Shown in pieces: positions 47,370 through 53,652 of a DNA stretch of 53,652 nt. Position 1 is the stretch's first letter. Each line of letters starts with the position of its first letter. The notes beneath the pieces were generated by a model. The model made no database searches. It had not been told where the DNA came from and saw nothing but the letters and a program-made list of their open reading frames with translations. Both the position numbers and the translations under genes were made by a program. The DNA is from Hondaea fermentalgiana (Eukaryota > Sar > Bigyra > Thraustochytrida > Thraustochytriidae): contig NPFB01000038.1 in assembly GCA_014084085.1 (NCBI GenBank), positions 114,063-167,714 on the forward strand. The letters run 5' to 3'.

Positions 47370-49910
47370 ATGGAGATCGCTCGCGTGCACCTCAAGGCAG
47401 ACTTTCGAGAAAGCAAGGTGCGAGAATGGGGCATCAACGTGCTCGAAAGAGCCCGCGTGAGCTTTGCGCGCGAGGCTGCACCAGGAGAGCTCACCATGAA
47501 CGTCGACACCTTTGTACAACTTTTCCAGGAGCTCAGCACCAAAGACGCTGTGCGATTGTTCAAACAGTTCAGCGAGCGTGCTTCTGTGCGAGACATGACG
47601 CGCGCACGATCGGCAAGAGGCAGCGCGCTGACCATATTTACGGGCATGTGTCTCTTGTGCGGCGCATCGCCGCTCGAGAAATTGCGTTTCCTCTTTGACG
47701 TTTTTGATCTCAGCAAAAGCGCCTCGCTATGGGCAGACGAGTGCGCAATCTTCCTCACGTGCATTCTTCGTGCCTTTGGCACGCTTGCGGATCACGCTCC
47801 AGCGCTTTTGAAAAAGAATCCGCAGGTTCTTGACGCCATTGTCCAGAGGCCCTTTCAGGAGCACGCCATTCTTTATCTTTCTTGGCCCATGTTCCGCGAC
47901 TGGGCATTTCAGGTCATGCAAGACCTCGTGGTCGACCGCGACCACACTATTGACACGCCTTCGAATCCGATGCACAGAAAAACGACAAAGCGACGAGCAC
48001 GATCTGGCGTCGCCATTCCTGACGCCGAGCAAGATCGTGAGTCCCAAACAGACCAACCCCGAGCCGACGAGGAGGAGACTGCCTTCGGCGCTCGAGCCAA
48101 CAACCAAATGAGTCCATGCGAGTGCGGCGTCGAAAGTGGCGCCAGCGAGGAAAGCGAATTTCCTGTTCGGCGTGGCAGCTCACGACTGGGAGGGAGCAAC
48201 AAAATGACGCGAGGGCCAGAGATCATTGGACCCGAAGAAGATAGCACCCTAGAAGATGTGTCCGCAAGCGTGGACATTTTGAGTCTCGAAGAAGACGAGC
48301 AACAAGATGAAGAAGGAGCAAGGAGAGTGGAGGAAAGAACTTACGCAAAAGCTGCCCCGGAGTCCAGCCCTCGGGGCGAAGGCGACTGTGAGGACCTTCA
48401 GCATGGTCAAGATGACATGGACGAGGAAGGGGACGCCGACGATTTCCTGGATGCGAACCAGGCCATGGATCAGATCTTGAGCTGTTTGCCCGAGATTGAC
48501 GCTGGCGATCTCTCAAGTTTGCCGTGGCTGCTCAACGCGACACGCATGCTTGCAGAGCATGACGAATGTGCGACGCTGGGCAATATCGTGCCACAGATTC
48601 TTCCCTTGGTATGCAATGTAGCCGCCTGCGAGGATCCTGATCTGGCCATGCAAGCTTTCCAGGTTCTAGGTGCAATTATCGACGGCGCTCCTGAAAAGGT
48701 GTGCGAAAGCAGTGATACTGTGAATGAGCGCGCATTACTAGAAATGTGTCTTGTTCGTAGCGTGGACGCGGATCCCCTCATCGGAGCCGCCGCTAGTACG
48801 TGTTTGTACCGCATCGCCGAAAAGCAGCCGTATGGCTTTGGGCGCACATTGGCAGCCCTCCTCGAGGCTGGCACTTTGCATGATCTTTCGAGCGTCATCT
48901 TGCAGTGCGCAAACACGCTGGAACAGCTCTTGGACTGCATGCCTCCGCCAGAGGAACTCGATGTTGGGATGGATGGCCGTCTCGGACTTTTACTCTCAGC
49001 GCTCTGTTTATGGGCGCATGGGTCGCTGGAAGACTGCAAACACACGGCCAAGATTCTGGTTGTCAAGCTTGGCATTCGCTACAGTGGAGATCCGCAATGG
49101 GACGAAGCCATTGCCAAGACGGAATCGGTTCTTTTGCAGGCTTGGAACCAGGGCATGGATCCGACTCCCGAAGAGGAAGCCGCAATGGAGCAAGAGCAGG
49201 AGCAACGCCGACGACGTGAAGAAATGATGGCGAAACTTGGTGAGGACGACGAGGCGGGAGCAATTGAGCGAGACTTGGCAGAACGCGGCTGGCTCGTCCC
49301 TGCGGGCAGAGTCCCACGACCTTGCGATGCCGATGAGGCGTGCATGTACCCGCAGGTTTTTGCCATCCTGGGGTACCGAGGCCGCGGCGGTCCCAGCGTT
49401 GGCGTTCCTCCACAAAGCACCTTTGATCGCTCGGGGACCTTTCGCAGGCGAGAAGTGGTCAAGGAGTCGCGTACGGTAGAGTTCATGAAGGTGTTATGGA
49501 ACGGCAGTGTTCAAGTTTGGGAGGAAACGGAGGAAACTGTCAAGGAGACGACGCATCTAGAGGCGGCAAATGGCGAGTTTGCACATCGTGAAAAGGTCAA
49601 GCTCACTCAGAGGGAAGCCGTCAATGGAGAGTCGACCAAGGAGGATAAGTCTCGTCGTGACTATGTGCATCTCAAGAACACCACGGGAGAATTTGCCACA
49701 TATGTGGACTGCGCCTCACCGACAAGTCCCCAGATCGCTGCAACTTCGCCGGACTGGTCATCATTTGGCTTTGGCACTGGAGGCCCGCAGATTTCATCTT
49801 CTACCCACGTCGCCTCTCTCTTTGACACAGCGTCTGGGCCGCAGCAAGCTGAGGAAAATCATGAGTCCACCGTTACTTACGTTGTTCATGAACCCGAATC
49901 TCCGTTATGA
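47370..49910 (+). CDS. EF-hand-like and ARM-like protein of unknown function
   Basis: 846 residues from the ATG at 47370; the frame is open 86 codons upstream, but that part is low-complexity. The N-terminal ~180 residues look like an EF-hand-type helical region (FLFDVFDLSKSASLWADECA resembles a degenerate loop). A long acidic, Glu/Asp-rich linker follows (~200-370). Residues ~370-560 form ARM/HEAT-like helices (LLNATRMLAEHDECATLGNI, MQAFQVLGAIIDGAPEKV). A charged coiled-coil (EEEAAMEQEQEQRRRREEMM) leads into a distinctive C-terminal segment of repeated beta-like elements (VEFMKVLWNGSVQVWEE, EFAHREKVKLTQREAVNGE, RRDYVHLKNTTGEFATYVD), each with a G/E-F and charged pattern. I do not recognise the whole protein. 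No signal peptide or membrane segment is seen, so it is probably cytosolic or cytoskeletal. Confidence 0.78.
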   Translation: MEIARVHLKADFRESKVREWGINVLERARVSFAREAAPGELTMNVDTFVQLFQELSTKDAVRLFKQFSERASVRDMTRARSARGSALTIFTGMCLLCGASPLEKLRFLFDVFDLSKSASLWADECAIFLTCILRAFGTLADHAPALLKKNPQVLDAIVQRPFQEHAILYLSWPMFRDWAFQVMQDLVVDRDHTIDTPSNPMHRKTTKRRARSGVAIPDAEQDRESQTDQPRADEEETAFGARANNQMSPCECGVESGASEESEFPVRRGSSRLGGSNKMTRGPEIIGPEEDSTLEDVSASVDILSLEEDEQQDEEGARRVEERTYAKAAPESSPRGEGDCEDLQHGQDDMDEEGDADDFLDANQAMDQILSCLPEIDAGDLSSLPWLLNATRMLAEHDECATLGNIVPQILPLVCNVAACEDPDLAMQAFQVLGAIIDGAPEKVCESSDTVNERALLEMCLVRSVDADPLIGAAASTCLYRIAEKQPYGFGRTLAALLEAGTLHDLSSVILQCANTLEQLLDCMPPPEELDVGMDGRLGLLLSALCLWAHGSLEDCKHTAKILVVKLGIRYSGDPQWDEAIAKTESVLLQAWNQGMDPTPEEEAAMEQEQEQRRRREEMMAKLGEDDEAGAIERDLAERGWLVPAGRVPRPCDADEACMYPQVFAILGYRGRGGPSVGVPPQSTFDRSGTFRRREVVKESRTVEFMKVLWNGSVQVWEETEETVKETTHLEAANGEFAHREKVKLTQREAVNGESTKEDKSRRDYVHLKNTTGEFATYVDCASPTSPQIAATSPDWSSFGFGTGGPQISSSTHVASLFDTASGPQQAEENHESTVTYVVHEPESPL

Positions 49911-50358
49911 CGTCATGACGACGACGCTGAACGAACATGCAGTTAGCCGACCTCTTGCGAGATCAGCCGCGGACGATAAGAACCGTATGACCACAATGCC
50001 AACAATCCAACTCTTTCTGTTTCTGTTTTTTTGGAGAGGAGAAGGGGGGAGGCGGAGAGAATATTTTTTTTGGTTTGTTTTTTTATGTTGATGTGGTGGG
50101 ATGGTATAGACTTGATGGAGAGGTTGCGCGTACATGAGTTGGGTGGAGTGAGACGAGGAGGCTATTTCCGCCGCTTTACATCCCAACTTTAACGCGAGAC
50201 CTCAATTGGTTTCTGACATTCAAATAGTTTTTTAAATGCCACCTTGTCTTGGACTTGCCGTTGTGCGAAGCAAGAAGAGCTCTTGAGACAACTCAAATTC
50301 AAGACGACAGGAGGAGAAGAGGAAGCTGCGTCCCGGAAAGGAACAAACTTTGGGGTGC
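49911..50358. other. Convergent 3' region
   Basis: About 450 bp between two stop codons, with T-rich runs near 50024-50090 that fit 3' UTRs. No gene seen. Confidence 0.6.
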
Positions 50359-52365
50359 TTAGTTCTTCCTGGCCTTGCGCACGCTGCCGAGCACACTCTT
50401 GCGCAGACGAATGGCATGTGGGGTCACCTCGATGATTTCATCCGAGTTGATGTATCCGATGGCGTCCTCAAGTGTCAAGACACGGGGCGGCGTGAGACGA
50501 ACAGTGTCATCCTTGCCCGCAGCGCGAATGTTGGTGAGCTTCTTGGTCTTGGTGATGTTGACCTCGATGTCCTCACTTCGCGAGTTCTCGCCGATGATCA
50601 TGCCCTGGTACACGTCCGTGTTGGGGCCAATGAAGAGCTCACCGCGTGCCTCTGCAGAGTCGAGCGCATACGAGGTGGCAATACCCGCAGCGGAAGAGAG
50701 AATGACGCCCTTGCGGGAATCGCCAATGCGACCCTTGTGGGGCTGGTACTCGAAGAAGACCGAGTTGACGATGCAGTCACCGCGGCACATGCGCGTGATC
50801 TCAGCACGCAGACCGACCATGCCACGGGATGGGATGTGAAAGGACATCTTGCGGCGCGAGCCCTCCTCATTGAGTGACGCATCTGTGAGGTCACCCTTGC
50901 GGCCGATCACGAGTTCCATGACCTTGCCGGCAATCTCCTCGGGAACGTCAATGCTAATCTCCTCGACAGGTTCGAGCTTCTTGCCCTCGTCGTCCTCGAT
51001 GAAGAGAGCCTTGGGCGGCGACACACTGAGCTCAAAGCCCTCACGACGCATGGACTCGATGAGAATGCCGAGCTGCATCTCACCACGGCCGTGCACCTCA
51101 AAGGACTCGCGTCCGTCAATATTGCGCGTCTCCTTTTCGATCTGAATGGCAACGTTGGTCAGCGCTTCGCTGTGAAGGCGCTCCATGAGCATTTGCTGCG
51201 TAAGCTTGCTGCCACCGCTGCTCTCCTTGTTGCCCGCGAGTGGGGAGTCGTTGACGGCAAAGAACATGCTAATGGTGGCCGGGTCCAGCTTGGGGGCCTT
51301 GAGAGGGCCGTGGGAGGCAGCGCTTTGAGCGCAGATCGTGTCACCGACGCGGCCATCAAGGATGCCAGCAATGGTTACAAGATCGCCAGCCGTGGAACCG
51401 TCAATCTCGTAGCGCGCGGTACCGACACGCTTCATGAGCTTGACGACAGTCGCAGCGTCGTCGACCGTCTTTCCGTCCGGGTTCATTACGTGCACCGTAT
51501 CGCCGGTCTTGAGGCTACCGCTGAGGATGCGACCCGTGAGCAGGAGCTTGCCAAGATGAATACTAGGGTCGGATTCCATGATGCTCACGAGCATGCGGAG
51601 GTCCGACGTGGTCTTATCGATGCGCGGGGACGGGATGGTACCGACGATGGTGTCCAACAGCGGGGTCATGTCGCCCTTGAAGGACTCAAGTTCACCCTCG
51701 GACGGCAGCGCAAGCGAAGACCAGCCGTCTTTGCCGGAAGTGTAGATGGTCTTGTACTCGAGCTGGTCGTCGTTGGCATCGAGCGAGCAAAAGAGATCAA
51801 AGACCTCGTTTTCGACTTCGGCGACGCGGGCCGTGGGGCGATCGACCTTGTTGATGACAACCACGGGCAAGAGTCCGAGCGCGAGGGCCTTACTGAGGAC
51901 GTACTTTGTCTGGGGCATGGGGCCTTCGGTGGCGCACACGACGAGACAGATGCCGTCGACCATGGAGAGCACGCGCTCCACTTCGCCGGAGAAATCACTG
52001 TGTCCCGGGGTATCGACGAGGTTGATGGTCTTTTCGCCGTGGGGCATGCTGGTGACCTTGGAAAGAATAGTGATGCCGCGCTCGCGCTCGAGGTCGTTGG
52101 AGTCCATCACGCGGTCGTTCAGAGCCGTGCGGGCGTCGGTCGACGACAGCAGGGCGTCCACAAGCGTGGTCTTGCCGTGGTCGACGTGCGCCACGATGGC
52201 CACATTGCGGAACTTGTCCCCCTCGGGCGCCGTCGCGAGTCCCCGCGCAAACCCTGCTGCTGCGCTGGGGCCCGCCCTTGCCGCGAGGCCCGTCCTCGCG
52301 GCAGGAGCTGCCGCCGCCGGCAGCCTCCACGCGCCCGCCGCGGCGCGCAGCATGGCCGTCCTCAT
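50359..52365 (-). CDS. typA: TypA/BipA-type translational GTPase, organelle-targeted
   Basis: 668 residues in one exon. Residues 1-48 are Ala/Arg-rich with no acidic residue until about 48, which suits a mitochondrial presequence. The GTPase domain then shows G1 AHVDHGKTT (~58-66), G2 with RGITI, G3 DTPGHSD and G4 NKVD. EF-G-like domain II and the BipA-specific C-terminal domain follow (GRGEMQLGILIESMRREGFE, RGMVGLRAEITRMCRGDCIV, IGENSRSEDIEVNITKTKKL). Bacterial BipA binds ribosomes and aids large-subunit assembly and stress responses; the organellar form presumably does the same on organelle ribosomes. The mature length (~620) is normal for BipA. Organism type and presequence favour the mitochondrion, but a plastid-derived origin cannot be excluded without phylogeny. 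Confidence 0.94.
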   Translation of the reverse strand: MRTAMLRAAAGAWRLPAAAAPAARTGLAARAGPSAAAGFARGLATAPEGDKFRNVAIVAHVDHGKTTLVDALLSSTDARTALNDRVMDSNDLERERGITILSKVTSMPHGEKTINLVDTPGHSDFSGEVERVLSMVDGICLVVCATEGPMPQTKYVLSKALALGLLPVVVINKVDRPTARVAEVENEVFDLFCSLDANDDQLEYKTIYTSGKDGWSSLALPSEGELESFKGDMTPLLDTIVGTIPSPRIDKTTSDLRMLVSIMESDPSIHLGKLLLTGRILSGSLKTGDTVHVMNPDGKTVDDAATVVKLMKRVGTARYEIDGSTAGDLVTIAGILDGRVGDTICAQSAASHGPLKAPKLDPATISMFFAVNDSPLAGNKESSGGSKLTQQMLMERLHSEALTNVAIQIEKETRNIDGRESFEVHGRGEMQLGILIESMRREGFELSVSPPKALFIEDDEGKKLEPVEEISIDVPEEIAGKVMELVIGRKGDLTDASLNEEGSRRKMSFHIPSRGMVGLRAEITRMCRGDCIVNSVFFEYQPHKGRIGDSRKGVILSSAAGIATSYALDSAEARGELFIGPNTDVYQGMIIGENSRSEDIEVNITKTKKLTNIRAAGKDDTVRLTPPRVLTLEDAIGYINSDEIIEVTPHAIRLRKSVLGSVRKARKN

Positions 52366-53652
52366 GACGCGCCGCCGCCAAATCGCGCGACCCTGCGCCG
52401 CGATCTATCCAGTCCAACCCAATCCAGCCCGCCGCGCCGCGACAGGCCTCGCTGGTCGCGCTCGCTCGCTCGCTCCGAGCGGCTTGCGTTGCGAGAATGG
52501 GTGAAGGCCGCGGCCGGAGGAAGAGAGCAGGGAGATGCAAGCATGGGGAGAGATGCGATGGCGGCGTGGCGACCACCCAATCGCGGAAGACGCCCCGGCC
52601 GCGAAACGCGCGAGCCCGCGCCGGAGAGGCCGCTCGCGGCGGGCGGGCGCGGCGCGCAGATGCGGCGAGGCTGCGGCAGGCCCCGCGCGGGTTTCGGGGG
52701 AAGAGCGCGAGGTCCCGGGCCTCGCGCAGAAATGGCCGCGGAGAGTAGATACGCTTGCTTGCTTGCTGTTTTTATGAGGTGATGGGATGTGCGATTATGG
52801 GATGGGATGTGTGTGTGATGTTAGACGAAGCCGTGTGGTTCGCGGTGGGCTGTTGCAAAAAGCCGTCGCAGATTAGGTTAGGGTAATGAGAGCGGCTTGC
52901 CCGCCTCGCCGGACTTGCATGGCTGCTTTTAGTTTTGTGTTTGCATGCCAAGGATACCTGAGCGCGGCGGTAGCAGACTCGGATAAGAAGTCCACGCGAA
53001 GAGTTCATGTGATTGCAACAAACCAAGTGCCGTGCTGCACCGGAGCGACGAAAACGGCCGAAGGACGTTCGACTGAGCAAGGTCTGACGCACGCCACGCT
53101 GTGACGCTTGGATGCACAAGACTAAGTCTTTGCAGAGGTCGCACTCTGACCCGCCCAGTGGGATGGGACGGCCACGTTCGTGTACGAAAAGCCTCCATCT
53201 CCTCATTTTGTTCAGAACGCTCCACAAACTGACGACATTTGCCTGCCTGCCTGCCGGCTATTCCAGCTCGCCGCACCGGCAAAGAAAGAGAAGCGAGACG
53301 AGCAAAATCTAATGGCAGCGCGACAAGACTTGTGCACGCACTTCGCCTCAACGTAGTAGGCCTTTGTCCTTGTCGCCAACATGTATGCACACCTTGGTCC
53401 GACTCTGGGTCCGATGAAGTTCGCACACCCTACATAGCTAGTTATTCAATTAGATGCAAGGCCACAAGACACGGGGGAGATGAAACCACTTCGCCTTCCC
53501 CCCTCAGGGACAGAACACCCCTCGTACATAAGGCAGAAAGAGCAGACCCGCTTTGAGACGACAGGCGCGCGACGCGGCGAGCGCGCGGCAGCTGACGAGG
53601 AGCTGCTCGGCCCGGCCTCGTGCCTCTGCCTGCCCCCCCGCTCCCCCCCCGC
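52366..53652. other. Right-hand intergenic region upstream of TypA
   Basis: About 1.3 kb to the window end. 52366-52760 is GC-rich and probably the TypA promoter/leader. TTAGGTTAGGG lies at 52873-52883. The remaining sequence has only short overlapping frames with no recognisable domain; the last ~90 bases are C-rich. No gene supported. Confidence 0.5.

Overview
This is a eukaryotic nuclear window. The genes are long, the DNA is GC-rich, and the intergenic spaces hold many simple repeats. Products include GCN1, a cytosolic phenylalanyl-tRNA synthetase alpha subunit, RecQ4, AIF, an exocyst Sec6-like protein and a TFIIB-like factor. Spliceosomal introns are present with GTAAGT/GTACGT donors. 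Gene density is about one gene per 3.5 kb, and most genes are single uninterrupted ORFs, including a 9.2-kb one. A compact-genome protist is indicated. My best guess is a stramenopile of the thraustochytrid/labyrinthulid type, but this rests on overall style and not on a marker gene.

Left part (1-11.3 kb), mostly cell-surface genes. The 3' end of a plus-strand gene, with a duplicated terminal segment, converges on a 17-exon minus-strand gene (335-2919). That gene encodes a secreted leucine-rich-repeat protein with a GPI-type tail; fifteen consecutive exons are each exactly 69 nt and all introns are phase 2. Next come a membrane-anchored maltose/galactoside-type acetyltransferase (4039-4833, +), a four-pass tetraspanin-like protein (5056-6441, -), a two-exon type I membrane protein with an RCC1-like ectodomain (7748-9983, -) and a two-exon small Cys-rich type I membrane protein (10638-11277, -).

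Middle part (11.3-34.7 kb), nuclear and housekeeping genes. A TFIIB-like protein ending in a C2HC finger (11916-12932, +) is followed by a bHLH-zipper protein (13780-15018, +). This converges with a RecQ4-type helicase carrying Sld2-like, GRF and SAP modules (15560-19786, -). The helicase is divergent from a mitochondrial AIF-like flavoprotein (20736-22712, +). GCN1 (23114-32338, -) and PheRS alpha (33170-34672, -) follow.

Right part (34.7-53.6 kb). A gene-free AT-rich tandem duplication of about 1.14 kb (34951-37250) is followed by a tRNA-like A-box/B-box element. Then come an unidentified Rossmann-fold protein (39589-41085, +), a PH-PH-Sec6-PH-SAP-like-TPR protein (41276-45940, -), an EF-hand/ARM-like protein of unknown role (47370-49910, +) and an organelle-targeted TypA/BipA GTPase (50359-52365, -).

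The genes do not form one pathway. Three themes recur: surface and membrane proteins at the left, DNA replication and transcription factors in the middle, and translation control (GCN1, PheRS, TypA). Introns I could place are confined to the three signal-peptide genes at the left. Two divergent intergenic regions (about 11.4-11.8 kb and 46.6-46.8 kb) share a GCGCAAGTG/CACTTGCGC motif. All spliced models were read by eye from splice sites and frame and have no transcript support.
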